A stretch of DNA of 32,119 bases from Bacillota bacterium (lineage in GTDB: Bacteria > Bacillota > Sulfobacillia > Sulfobacillales > JAIMBI01). This document shows positions 22,641 through 31,836 of the stretch, in pieces (the first letter of the stretch is position 1; each line of letters opens with the position of its first letter). The stretch covers positions 1-32,119 of the forward strand of contig JAKADP010000021.1 in assembly GCA_021820465.1 (NCBI GenBank), read 5' to 3'. A program made the translations under genes and the position numbers. The notes beneath the pieces were generated by a model that had not been told where the DNA came from, ran no database searches, and worked only from the letters and a program-made list of their open reading frames with translations.

Positions 22641-24326
22641 ATGCAACGTACAATGTCCCGCCACCGTTGGGTGCGCGGCGTCAGCGCGGCCAGCGTCGCC
22701 ACCATCGGGTTGGGCCTGGTGGGGGTAACCGTCATGGCGGCCTCCACACCCAGCGTGAGCATTGCGGACAGCGCGAATACGGCCCGCGTAGGGCAAACGG
22801 TCACGTTCACGGCCTCCTCCCACAATGTTGCCAACCCCGAATATCAGTGGTGGGTCGAAGCTCCCAGCGGCACCTGGACCGAGGCCCGCAACTACAGCCC
22901 TGTGGCCACCTACGCCCTCACGGACGTGCAGCCGGGCACTTACCGGGTGCTGGCGGACGTTCAAAGCACGTCGGCCGTCCAGCAGGGCCACACAACCGGG
23001 GCCGCTCACTCGACCGTTCATGCCGTCTATGTGGACAGTCAAGTGCAGCTGAGCGGGTCGGCGAGTCAAATCACCCCAGGCCAGCCGCTCACCGTCACGG
23101 CCCAGACCACCAACATTGCCAATCCGGTTTATCAATTTTGGATGCGCACTCCGGCGGGCCTTTGGGTCCAGACGGGAGCCTTTCGGTCAGCCAACTCGTG
23201 GACCGTCACCCCTGACTCCACCGGGACGTACCTGTTCATCGCCTATGCAGAATCCGCCGACACGCCCACGATCCATCCGCGGGCCAGCGCGGTCCTGAGC
23301 ATCGGCAGCCAACCGACCATGTTCTTGTCGGGACCCGGCGCACCGCCCGCCAGCATCGGCGTCGTGGGTGACATGTACCTGAATACCACGACCGAGGCGC
23401 TGTACGGACCGAAGTCCTCCAACGGATGGGGCACCCCCGTCGGCCTCATCGGGCCGGCAGGTCCGAAGGGGCCGCCCGGCGCAACGGGAGCAACTGGGCC
23501 CACCGGAGCGTCGGGCGCGACAGGTCCGACCGGGGCCACCGGCGCCGTCGGAGCCACCGGAGCGACAGGGCCCACGGGCCCTATTGGCGCGACTGGGCCG
23601 CGCGGCTACACCGGGCCTACCGGCCCGACCGGTGCCGTCGGGCCTCAGGGGCCCACAGGGGTGACCGGAGCTACGGGAGCCACTGGGTCCACCGGACCGA
23701 TAGGGCCCACCGGCCCTATTGGCGCGACGGGTCCCCGGGGCTACACCGGACCCACCGGACCGACCGGTGCCGTTGGGCCTCAAGGTCCCACAGGGGCCAC
23801 CGGGGCGACCGGTGCCACGGGCGCGACTGGGCCCCAAGGGCCCACGGGCGCCACCGGCGCCACCGGAGCGACCGGCGCCACGGGCCCGACCGGGCCCCAG
23901 GGGCCCACCGGGGCGACCGGCGCCACGGGAGCCACCGGGCCCACGGGGCCGACCGGCCCGGCCGGCGCCGCAGGCACCACCTTCTCTGCCAATTTAGGTG
24001 GCACACCGACGAGCCTCCCCAGTTCCCTGGCCACGGTGCTTCCGGTGACGGTCTACATCCCGGCGAACACCCCCTACAACGTGAATGCGTCCGTCGACGT
24101 GACGGCCACAACCTCGGGCACCCTCACCTGCTACATTCACGTAGACGGGTCAAGCCTGGTGGGCCCGTACTATGCGTCCGTCGCATCGGGTCAGTACGCT
24201 GACCTCGCCCTCGTCGGCGGTGGCAGCATCAATGCCTCGGGGTCCGCCAACATCAACCTCGACTGCTCGTTTTCAGGGACCGGGTCTGTGGAGGCGGCCG
24301 GCATCGACGGCACCATCGGCGGGTAG
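22641..24326 (+). CDS. Secreted collagen-like (Gly-X-Thr) surface protein
   Basis: A 561-residue exported protein. A signal peptide (1-33: basic start, hydrophobic core, VMAAS) is followed by two related beta-sandwich-like repeats (about 36-130 and 134-222, sharing N(V/I)ANP.YQ(W/F)W). Then come a short linker ([11 protein letters not shown]), 60 uninterrupted Gly-X-Y triplets (268-447), and a C-terminal domain (about 448-561) with two cysteines (497, 542) that may trimerise like the C-terminal heads of BclA-type proteins. Thr dominates the Y position, as in bacterial collagens that are O-glycosylated. No LPXTG anchor or C-terminal membrane helix is seen, so it is released or held non-covalently. 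The ATG at 22641 has an AGGAAGG SD. A glycosyltransferase gene follows 93 bp later. The function may be surface or spore coating; this is inferred. Confidence 0.9.
   Translation: MQRTMSRHRWVRGVSAASVATIGLGLVGVTVMAASTPSVSIADSANTARVGQTVTFTASSHNVANPEYQWWVEAPSGTWTEARNYSPVATYALTDVQPGTYRVLADVQSTSAVQQGHTTGAAHSTVHAVYVDSQVQLSGSASQITPGQPLTVTAQTTNIANPVYQFWMRTPAGLWVQTGAFRSANSWTVTPDSTGTYLFIAYAESADTPTIHPRASAVLSIGSQPTMFLSGPGAPPASIGVVGDMYLNTTTEALYGPKSSNGWGTPVGLIGPAGPKGPPGATGATGPTGASGATGPTGATGAVGATGATGPTGPIGATGPRGYTGPTGPTGAVGPQGPTGVTGATGATGSTGPIGPTGPIGATGPRGYTGPTGPTGAVGPQGPTGATGATGATGATGPQGPTGATGATGATGATGPTGPQGPTGATGATGATGPTGPTGPAGAAGTTFSANLGGTPTSLPSSLATVLPVTVYIPANTPYNVNASVDVTATTSGTLTCYIHVDGSSLVGPYYASVASGQYADLALVGGGSINASGSANINLDCSFSGTGSVEAAGIDGTIGG
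23442..23981 (+). repeat. Collagen-like (GGN NNN ACN) triplet repeat region
   Basis: 540 bp encode 60 perfect Gly-X-Y triplets, mainly GPT, GAT, GPQ and GPI. A 28-residue cassette with the core [16 protein letters not shown] occurs twice (23577-23660 and 23712-23795), 135 bp apart with only synonymous differences, indicating segmental duplication within the repeat. Confidence 0.93.
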
Positions 24327-24342
24327 GCTCGCTTGCGACCGT

Positions 24343-24380
24343 GCCTCCGAGGCGTTCACCCGCTTCGGAGGCTTGCCTTT
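24343..24380 (+). terminator. Terminator of the collagen-like gene
   Basis: GCCTCCGA (24343-24350) pairs with TCGGAGGC (24365-24372), extended inward by GCG/CGC with single unpaired bases. It is followed by TTGCCTTT. It lies 17 bp after the stop codon. Confidence 0.65.
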
Positions 24381-24419
24381 CCCGACGGCCCGGGACACGA
24401 TGTAGAAGGGTGACGCGAT

Positions 24420-25523
24420 GTGACGACCGTGAGTTTGTGCCTCATCGTCCGGGATGAAGCCCACACACTGCCGACGTGCCTGGGTTCGGTCCGCGACTTG
24501 GTGGACGAATGCATCGTGATGGACACCGGGTCCACGGACGCCACGGCCGCCGTCGCTCGAGAGTACGGCGCAGCCGTTTATCACACGCCTTGGGCCGACA
24601 GCTTTGCTGCGGCACGATCGGCAGCCTTTCAACAGGCCACCGGCGACTGGATTTGGTGGCTGGACGCCGACGACGTGCTGCTGCCCGACGACCGCGAGCG
24701 CTTTCGCGGCCTGAGGCACACCCTGGAGGGAACGGACGCCAATCGGGTCAGCATGCGCTATCACTACGCATTTGACGACGCAGGGCAGCCGATTTTGGAC
24801 TTCCGCGTGGTGCGAATGGTGCGCCGTCAGGCTGGCTGGCGTTGGGTGGGCCGCGTACACGAATATCTGGAGGCCCCCGATCCCGAATGGGCCAGCGACG
24901 TGATTGTCACCCACCGGCGCACACACCCCGCCGGTGAGCGGAACCTCCGCATCTACGACCTCATGCGGCAGCAGGGTGAGCCCTTCACGCGGCGCGACCA
25001 GCTGTACTACGCCAACGAATTGGCGCAGCACGGACGGCCGGCCGAGGCGGTTCCCCTGTACCGCCTCGTGGCGGGCGATCCCACGGTGTGGGTGGACGAT
25101 CGGTTTTGGGCCTGCCTCTCCCTCGCCGAGATCGACGCGGCTCGGGGAAACCGGCTGGAAAGCCGCCGCGCGCTGTACGACACCTTTGAGCTGGGGCCGC
25201 CTCGCGCCGAAGTATGCTGCCACCTGGGATACGACGCCGTCGAGCGCGAGGCGTGGGCCGAAGCGCGTGCCTGGTATGCGGCGGCGCTGGCCCTAGAACG
25301 GCCCCACACGCCGGGATTTATTCGGGAAGCCTGCTGGACATGGCTGCCGCATCTCCAGCTGGCGGTGTGCTACGACCACCTGGGCGATGTGCGCCGGGCG
25401 TGCTGGCACAATGAGCAAGCGGCCCGCTGGCATCCCGAGGACCCCGCCGTGCTGCACAACCGGGCCTACTTCCGGGCGCGTGGGGTCGTCCTCGCGCCGC
25501 CCGCCCCGGGGACGTCCGGCTAG
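24420..25523 (+). CDS. Family 2 glycosyltransferase with C-terminal TPR-like region
   Basis: A 367-residue protein. Residues 1-100 form a GT-A fold: VSLCLIVRDEAHTLPTCLGSV, MDTGSTDAT, and the metal/nucleotide-sugar motif WLDADD (80-85). This is the GT2 subgroup related to WaaE/KdtX-like and SunS-like enzymes. From about 190 the protein is helical, with repeats resembling TPRs (YYANELAQHGRPAEAVPLYRLV; YDHLGDVRRACWHNEQAARWHPEDP). TPR-bearing GT2 enzymes often glycosylate peptides or proteins. The start is GTG 24420, with AAGGG upstream. It lies 93 bp after the collagen-like gene, beyond a terminator, so it may glycosylate that Thr-rich protein; this is inference. Its stop shares a CTAG with the convergent cyclase stop. 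Confidence 0.85.
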   Translation: MTTVSLCLIVRDEAHTLPTCLGSVRDLVDECIVMDTGSTDATAAVAREYGAAVYHTPWADSFAAARSAAFQQATGDWIWWLDADDVLLPDDRERFRGLRHTLEGTDANRVSMRYHYAFDDAGQPILDFRVVRMVRRQAGWRWVGRVHEYLEAPDPEWASDVIVTHRRTHPAGERNLRIYDLMRQQGEPFTRRDQLYYANELAQHGRPAEAVPLYRLVAGDPTVWVDDRFWACLSLAEIDAARGNRLESRRALYDTFELGPPRAEVCCHLGYDAVEREAWAEARAWYAAALALERPHTPGFIREACWTWLPHLQLAVCYDHLGDVRRACWHNEQAARWHPEDPAVLHNRAYFRARGVVLAPPAPGTSG

Positions 25524-26611
25524 CGCCGGCCCATCACCTGGTGCACCAAAATCTCCTCGTCTTTGCCTTTGACTTGAAACGGCCCCCACGGCTGGGTTTC
25601 CACCACCGACCCCACGGCGTCCTGCGTGCTTTGGCTGAGGAGAATCGCGTTGGGGTGGTCGTGGGTGAGCCCCTCGATGCGCGACGCCACGTTGACCGGA
25701 TCGCCGATGACGGTATATTCCACCCGGGCGGCTGACCCCACATTGCCCACCACGACCTCGCCCGTGTTGATTCCAATCCCGATCGCGAGAGGCTGGCCGA
25801 TGCGGCCGGCCCACCGGCTGTTGAATGCCTGGAGGCGGTCCACCATGTCCAAGGCGGCCAGTACGGCATTGGCCTGGTTCTCCAGATGCGACAAGGGCGC
25901 GCCGAACACGGCCAGCATGCCATCGCCCATGAACTTGTTGACGGACCCAAAGTGGCTCGTGACGACCTCCGTCATGATGGCAAAGTAGTCGTTCAGCAGC
26001 GCAACGACGTCCTTCGCCGGCAGGCGCGCGCTGAGCGCCGTGAAGCCTCGGATGTCAGAAATCAGGATGGAGACAATGCGCGCCTCCCCGTCCAGCAGCG
26101 ACTCCTCTTCCGTTCGGCCCAAAATGTCCTCAACCACATTGGCGGGAACATAGCGCTGGAACAGGCGCACCGTGCGCTCCTGCACCGCCACCCGCTCCTG
26201 CAGCTCCGCGACCAGTCGGCGGTTCTTCTCCTGGGAGTCCGCCAAGGCGGCCGCGCCCCGCAGGGTCATGAGAAGCTCCTGCTCATCCCACGGCTTGGTG
26301 ACATACCGATACACCCGCCCCGTATTGATGGCCTTGATGATGGCGTCGACGTCGCTAAAGCCCGTGAGAATCATCCGGATAGTGTCGGGAAACTCCGGAA
26401 TGATGGCTTCCAAAAACTGTACGCCCGTCATATCCGGCATGCGCTGGTCGGTGATGACGATGGGAATGTGGTGCTGCCGCAGGATGCCCAGAGCCTCGCG
26501 GCCCGATGGGCTGGTGTGCACGGTGAACTGACGGCGGAACGCCGCCTTAAAGGCCATCAAATTATGTTCTTCGTCGTCAACGTATAGGACGGCCGTCGGC
26601 TGATGACTCAC
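25520..26611 (-). CDS. Response regulator with class III adenylate cyclase domain
   Basis: A 363-residue two-domain signalling protein. The receiver domain (1-120) has acidic DDEE (12-15), phosphoacceptor Asp55 (VITDQRMPD), Thr83 and Lys106. A coiled-coil stretch (about 122-150) leads to a class III nucleotidyl cyclase domain (about 175-345). That domain has metal-binding Asp186 (SDIRGF) and Asp230 (KFMGDG), transition-state Asn307 and Arg311 (GDPVNVASR), and the base-selecting pair Lys226/Thr300, the adenylate cyclase type IIIb pattern. It should make cAMP under phosphorylation control. The start is GTG 26611, overlapping the kinase stop (GTGA), so the upstream kinase is almost certainly its partner. 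No cAMP receptor is in the window. Confidence 0.92.
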   Translation of the reverse strand: MSHQPTAVLYVDDEEHNLMAFKAAFRRQFTVHTSPSGREALGILRQHHIPIVITDQRMPDMTGVQFLEAIIPEFPDTIRMILTGFSDVDAIIKAINTGRVYRYVTKPWDEQELLMTLRGAAALADSQEKNRRLVAELQERVAVQERTVRLFQRYVPANVVEDILGRTEEESLLDGEARIVSILISDIRGFTALSARLPAKDVVALLNDYFAIMTEVVTSHFGSVNKFMGDGMLAVFGAPLSHLENQANAVLAALDMVDRLQAFNSRWAGRIGQPLAIGIGINTGEVVVGNVGSAARVEYTVIGDPVNVASRIEGLTHDHPNAILLSQSTQDAVGSVVETQPWGPFQVKGKDEEILVHQVMGRR

Positions 26612-29600
26612 GGTACACTCCCTTTCACGGTCGCCGTGCCGTCAGCGGAGGCCGCCCCAGCACGCAACGCTGCCCCGTCAGTCGGCTGACGCCTGGGAAT
26701 CCGAATAATAAACGTCGTCCCCACCCCGGGGGTGCTCTCTACCGACAGATGCCCGTGGTGGCGCTCCACGATTCCGTAGCTGATGGAGAGGCCCAGCCCG
26801 GTGCCCTCCCCAACGCCCTTGGTGGTATAGAACGGCTCAAAGATTCGGCGCTGGACATCGGGGGGCATGCCGATCCCGGTATCGCTGATCCGAACTTCCA
26901 CGTCGCTGTCCTCCAGCTGGTGCACGGCCACCCGGATGGTCCCCTCGCCCGGGATGGCCTGGATGGCATTCACCAGCAGGTTCATGAACACCTGGTTCAG
27001 CTGCCCGGGATAGCACTCGATGGGCGGCACGTCGCCGTAGTCCCGCTCGATGGTGATGCGCGTCCCGCACTGCTGCTTCACCAGCATGAGCGTCGACTCC
27101 ACCCCCTCGCTCACCACCGCGAGCTTCACGTCGTCTTCATCGAGCCGCGAGAAGTTCCGAAGCCCGCGCACGATCTCCGCCGTCCGCTGGGCGCCATCCT
27201 CGATCCCCCGGAGCAGTTCCGCCACCTCTTGGCGTGTATACGCGGCATCGATGGTCTCCGCGTACTGGATGGGCACCTGGAACTGGGCGGCCAAATCGTG
27301 TTCGCGGACCGCCCCCTCGTAGAGGTCCAGGAGCTCCATCAGGTCCTGCACGTCCCGCCGCAGGGAGGGAACACTCGACACCACAAAGTTGACCGGATTA
27401 TTGATCTCGTGCGCCACTCCGGCCGTCAGCTGACCCAGCGACGCCATTTTTTCGCCCTCGACCATCTGCCGCTGGGCACGGCGGAGGGTGTCCAGCGCCA
27501 CCGCCAAATCTTCGGTGCGCGCCGCCACGCGCGCCTCCAGCTCGCCGTACACCCGGGCGTTTTCGATCGACACCCCCGCCTGTCCAGCCCACAGCTGCAA
27601 GAGGCTCACCCGGTCAGGGGGAAACGCACGCGCCGTCAAGCCGTTGTCCAGGTACAGCACAGCCAGCGTGGTGCCCTGCTTCACCACCGGCAGGGCCAGC
27701 GCCGATCGCACGGGCTGGCGCCGGAAGTACGCATCCCCCCCGAATCGCCGGTCGGCGGCGGCTTCGTCCAGTCGGACGGCGCCCCCGGTCCGCACCACAT
27801 AGCGCACCAGGCTGGCAGGCACCCGCCGCGTGGTGGCGAGCGGCTCGGGGAGAAACGTGCCGCCGGCGGCGTCGCCCTCGCGAATGGCTTCCACCCACCA
27901 GCCATCGGACCGCTCCAGCAGCAGGGCTCCGCGCTCCGCACCCGCCTGCAGCCGCGCCGTCTCCAGCAGCACGGTCACCAGGCGGTCCAGCTGCACCTCC
28001 TGCGCCAGCGCGGCCGAGGTTTGGACCATCGCCTCCAAGTCCACCGACAAGTTTTCTTCCACCACCGGTGCGGGCGCGACGAAGTCATCCAGCTCGGGAT
28101 GCTGCGCCATCATCTGCTGAGCTTTGGCGGTCAGGCCCCAGCGCGAATACAGCCGAAACGCCGCCAAGAGGTGCGGCAGGGCTTCCCACGCACGCCCCGC
28201 AGCCCGATCGGCTCTGGCCGCCTCCTCGTGGATGAATGCCGACACCAGCACGGACCCCGATGCCTCCGCGGCATGGACGGCCTGGGCAAACAGGTCGGAC
28301 GCCGCCTCGCCCCGGCGGGCGCTGTCCAGGGCATCCAGCAAGAGCGCGCGCGCGCGGTAGTTGTCCGGACAAGCCCCGGCCCACACGCCTATCCGCTGCC
28401 GAAGCGCCGCCCAACGCTCCTGGTCGGCGCCATCGTCAGATGCCGGAGCCCGCCGGGCTCGTCGCACCGCCTCCAGAAAGGCCAGCTCCGGCTCCAGCAG
28501 AGCCAGCCGATGCGGCGGAGCGTCCGGGGCCGTCCACGGATCGGCCTCCTCTTGGCCAAACAGGAGCTCGGTCCACCCGGCCAGGTAGGCGGCCAGCCAC
28601 CGGTCGTCGGCTGACCCGGGGCGGGTGGTCGGCGCGTCGGGCACGGGAAGGGCCCGCCATCGGCGAAGCACCGCGGACAGGTGGCCGAGCTGCCACGCCG
28701 ACGCCGCCACCCGCTTGGTGGCCGCTTCGTCCAGCCGCTCGTCGGTGCGCTGCAGCAGGGGCTCCAGCGGCTCGCTCGCCAACAGGCGCGCCACGATGGC
28801 GACCGGCGCGTGCACCAGTGCCTCTGGCTCCTGCCCGCCAAGCCGCGCTACTTGGCTGAAATGCTCGAGGCGCTCCACAATGCCGCTGAACGTCTGTCGG
28901 AAGTGCGCCACGCGCAGCACAAACGGGAGCGCCGCCCCCGGGTCCGGGCCGCGCAGGTCGGCCCGCTCCCACAGCGCCAGGGCCAGCGCCCCCCACTCCA
29001 GGGCGTCGGCCAGGCCCTCAGCGTCCCCCAAATCCACCCGCGCCAGGGGGCCGAAGCAAAATCCGGGGCCGCATGGGGTCCACCCCTCCTGTAAGGACAG
29101 GCGGAGCCCATACAGCGCGAGGTAGTTCCCGAGGCCGTCGCCGTCTCCGAGCGCCCGCACCATGCCCTGGATCAGGCGGGCCACCGGCTCGGCCGCCTCG
29201 TGCGCGGCCCGCGGGGCGGCTGCCCATTCGGCGACACTGCGCTCCCGGCGCCGCGCACGAACGTCCAGATAAAGCGCGTGCACCTCAGCCTCGGTCACCG
29301 GGTCCGCCAGCGTGACGCCGGCATCGGCCAGAAACAGCCGGCCCTCGCGGCGAATCCGATCCCCCTCGCCCCGGGCCGCCCAGATCTCCACCCAGCGGAC
29401 GTATGCGAGCGCGCGGTCCGCAAAGCTGGCGCCGTGCTCGCGCAGGACGGCCGCCGTGGCTTCGCACCCGTCAAAGTCATACCGGGCATACTGCGCGTCC
29501 ATCTGGAGCGCATGGAGGTCCCGAGCCAGGTCGTAGCGCGCAGCGAAGGCCTCGGCGGGCAGCCACCGCACTCCGGACTGCGCCAGTTCCAGTCCCTCCG

Positions 29601-31836
29601 CCCAGGCGCCGCGCTCGGCCGCCCGCCGGCCCGCCGCCAGATTGGCGGCGGCAGCGGCCCATCGATCCTCCTCGGCCACCGGCGCCCCGCGAGCCTCGTT
29701 ATAGTGGCGCGCCAGCTGATACAGATCCGCATCGGGCGCCCCAGACACCTGTCGGCTCCCTAGGACGCGCGCCAGCCCCAGGTGCGCCTCCTGCCGATCG
29801 GCCGCCGAGCCCGCTCCCTTGAGGGCCTCCCAGACGCCGGGATGCACAAACCGCAAGCCCGGGCGCCCCCGGCCTTCGGCTGGGGCGTCTTCCACCACCC
29901 CGGTGCCTCGCAACTCGCCCTCCAGGGCGCGCAGCGCCCCCAGCGGCCAGTTGAGCGCCAGCGCCAGCACCGTCGGGTCAAACCGATCCCCTAAGGCGGC
30001 CGCCCAGCGCAGGTGGCGTGCGGTGCTGGTGGAGACGCCGGCCACCCGGCGCAGCAAGCCGGCCACGACCGGCGCCCGGGGCTCCAGCTGCTGCGCGGCG
30101 GCCAAGTCCCAGGCCCAGCTTTTCGTGGGGCGGTCGTAGCGCAAGGCGTCCTCGCGCCACAGCACATCCAAGAGCTGACGCACACCAGCCGGGTTGCCGG
30201 CGGACCGGTCGGTGAGAATCTGGGCCAATTCTGTCACGGCAGCGAGGGGGCGGCGCAGCATCTCCGCCAGCCAGGTGCGCACCGCCGTGATGTCCAGCGC
30301 CGGCAGGACGACGGTGTGCGCCCCCGCTGCCGCCCCCCACGTGGCGCGCACCCGATCATGCGGATTGGGCGGGTCCGACTGATTCGCCGTCGCCATCAGC
30401 AGCAGCCCGCCCCGCAGGTCCGCGGCCAGCAGCGAGCGCATCACCTCTTCGGAATACGTGTCCGCCCACTCCACGTCGTCCCACGCCAGCACGACGGTGC
30501 CGTCTTCTGCCAAGGTTTCGATGAGCCGGGTCAGGGCTCGCCGCAGATCGGGGGTCGCACCCGGGGGGGTGGGATCGTCCCCGATCGCGTGCCCCATGAG
30601 CGCCCGCCAGTGTGGAAGGCCGGCGAGGACACTGACATCCCCCGCCAGCCGATGTTCGAGGCGCGCCCGCCACACCGTCACTTCGGCGTCGGACAGATAC
30701 AGGAGCTGTGCGACGAGGGGATCCACCATGCGAAGGAGCCCGGCGTACGGCACGCGCTGTTCGTCCGGCTGAAAGCGGCCCCGCACCACCAAGCCAGCTT
30801 CTCCCTCCACGCGGCTGACGGCTTGGGCCAGCCGAGCTGACTTGCCTCCGCCCGGGTCGCTGCGGATGAGGATCGTGGCCACCCCGCCATCCCGAACCGC
30901 AGTCCACGCTTCGGATACGGCGCGCGTCGTCGGGTCGTCGCCGTAGAGGCGCGGGGGCACCGGGAGGGCGACGGGATCCTCCTCCCGCCCGAGGATGACG
31001 CCGCTCAAGGTTCCGCGCTGCTCGGCGTGCTCGAGGCACACGGCAAGATCCGCCCCCACGGCCACCGCCGAGTGGTACCGCGCGTCCGGCTCCTTCTGCA
31101 GCAGCCGCAGAACGAGGTCGGACAGGGGCGAGGGCAAATCCGGCTGCAGCTGGCTGGGCGGGGTGGGCCGCCGGGCCAAGTGGGCGTGCACCAGCGCCAT
31201 GGGGCTCTGGTCCGGAAAAGGCGGCTGCCCGGTCAGCAAGAAGTAGAGCGTGGCCCCCAGCGCGTAGAGGTCCGACCGCTCATCCAGCCGCCGCAGCACG
31301 CGACCCGTTTGCTCGGGGGCCAGATACGCCAGTGCGCCGTCCAGATCGGCCGCCTCTACCGGCAGGGGCTCCTTGTCCACCAGGCGGCGGGCCTGCTGGA
31401 AGTCAATGAGGCGCACGCCACCGTCCGGCAGAACCACCACGTGGTCCGGCTGAATGGCTAGGTGCAGGATGTGGTGGGCATGCAGGGCCCGAACCGCCTC
31501 CGCCAGCTGGTGGGCGACGGGCAGCGCCTGCCGCCAGTCGACCGGCGCGCCGCGGCGCCACGCGGGGAGCGCCACGCCGCCAGCATCCTCCATGACCAGC
31601 AGGGGAGCGGTTCCGCTGTCCACCAGCGCGCATAGAGTGGGCCCTGGCGCGCCGGCCAACTCTTCGAGCAGCGCGGCTTCATGCCGATAGCCATCCCAGA
31701 TGCCGGGCGGCGGATTATCGCGCGCCGGATGCTTGAGCACCACGGCCCTGCCGTCCGATTCTTGGACAGCACGCCACACGAGGGTGTTGCGGCTCTGATG
31801 GACCGGTTCGAGCTTACGATAGCCGCCCGACTCCAT
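26608..31836 (-). CDS. Giant pseudokinase-AAA ATPase-GAF-histidine kinase (HstK-like)
   Basis: A 1742-residue cytosolic sensor. The N-terminal protein-kinase fold (1-270) keeps Lys35 (VVLK), Glu53, Asp145 (DFQ) and APE, but the catalytic loop reads HLAIQPDH (125-132). The HRD aspartate is Ala127, and the catalytic-loop Lys and Asn are Gln129 and His132; the Gly-rich loop is also absent, so it is probably a pseudokinase. An AAA/STAND-type ATPase follows, with Walker A SDPGGGKS (326-333) and Walker B VVLAWDD (448-454). Next are about 700 helical, TPR-like residues, a GAF domain (about 1305-1450), HisKA with His1476 (GVAHEINNP), and HATPase with Asn1623, DTGIGMP and GTGLGLS. It matches the trifunctional Ser/Thr kinase-ATPase-histidine kinase family. 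The ATG at 31836 has GGAG nearby. The stop overlaps the cyclase start, forming a two-component pair. Confidence 0.92.
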   Translation of the reverse strand: MESGGYRKLEPVHQSRNTLVWRAVQESDGRAVVLKHPARDNPPPGIWDGYRHEAALLEELAGAPGPTLCALVDSGTAPLLVMEDAGGVALPAWRRGAPVDWRQALPVAHQLAEAVRALHAHHILHLAIQPDHVVVLPDGGVRLIDFQQARRLVDKEPLPVEAADLDGALAYLAPEQTGRVLRRLDERSDLYALGATLYFLLTGQPPFPDQSPMALVHAHLARRPTPPSQLQPDLPSPLSDLVLRLLQKEPDARYHSAVAVGADLAVCLEHAEQRGTLSGVILGREEDPVALPVPPRLYGDDPTTRAVSEAWTAVRDGGVATILIRSDPGGGKSARLAQAVSRVEGEAGLVVRGRFQPDEQRVPYAGLLRMVDPLVAQLLYLSDAEVTVWRARLEHRLAGDVSVLAGLPHWRALMGHAIGDDPTPPGATPDLRRALTRLIETLAEDGTVVLAWDDVEWADTYSEEVMRSLLAADLRGGLLLMATANQSDPPNPHDRVRATWGAAAGAHTVVLPALDITAVRTWLAEMLRRPLAAVTELAQILTDRSAGNPAGVRQLLDVLWREDALRYDRPTKSWAWDLAAAQQLEPRAPVVAGLLRRVAGVSTSTARHLRWAAALGDRFDPTVLALALNWPLGALRALEGELRGTGVVEDAPAEGRGRPGLRFVHPGVWEALKGAGSAADRQEAHLGLARVLGSRQVSGAPDADLYQLARHYNEARGAPVAEEDRWAAAAANLAAGRRAAERGAWAEGLELAQSGVRWLPAEAFAARYDLARDLHALQMDAQYARYDFDGCEATAAVLREHGASFADRALAYVRWVEIWAARGEGDRIRREGRLFLADAGVTLADPVTEAEVHALYLDVRARRRERSVAEWAAAPRAAHEAAEPVARLIQGMVRALGDGDGLGNYLALYGLRLSLQEGWTPCGPGFCFGPLARVDLGDAEGLADALEWGALALALWERADLRGPDPGAALPFVLRVAHFRQTFSGIVERLEHFSQVARLGGQEPEALVHAPVAIVARLLASEPLEPLLQRTDERLDEAATKRVAASAWQLGHLSAVLRRWRALPVPDAPTTRPGSADDRWLAAYLAGWTELLFGQEEADPWTAPDAPPHRLALLEPELAFLEAVRRARRAPASDDGADQERWAALRQRIGVWAGACPDNYRARALLLDALDSARRGEAASDLFAQAVHAAEASGSVLVSAFIHEEAARADRAAGRAWEALPHLLAAFRLYSRWGLTAKAQQMMAQHPELDDFVAPAPVVEENLSVDLEAMVQTSAALAQEVQLDRLVTVLLETARLQAGAERGALLLERSDGWWVEAIREGDAAGGTFLPEPLATTRRVPASLVRYVVRTGGAVRLDEAAADRRFGGDAYFRRQPVRSALALPVVKQGTTLAVLYLDNGLTARAFPPDRVSLLQLWAGQAGVSIENARVYGELEARVAARTEDLAVALDTLRRAQRQMVEGEKMASLGQLTAGVAHEINNPVNFVVSSVPSLRRDVQDLMELLDLYEGAVREHDLAAQFQVPIQYAETIDAAYTRQEVAELLRGIEDGAQRTAEIVRGLRNFSRLDEDDVKLAVVSEGVESTLMLVKQQCGTRITIERDYGDVPPIECYPGQLNQVFMNLLVNAIQAIPGEGTIRVAVHQLEDSDVEVRISDTGIGMPPDVQRRIFEPFYTTKGVGEGTGLGLSISYGIVERHHGHLSVESTPGVGTTFIIRIPRRQPTDGAALRAGAASADGTATVKGSVP

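Noticed and set aside
23442-23981. CRISPR-like or tandem satellite array
   Set aside because: The periodicity is 9 bp and in frame, and encodes Gly-X-Y triplets. There are no spacers.
26749-28614. 621-codon plus-strand ORF opposite the giant kinase gene
   Set aside because: It is His/Arg/Gly-rich with no domain signal, as expected for the antisense of a GC-rich gene with strong codon bias.
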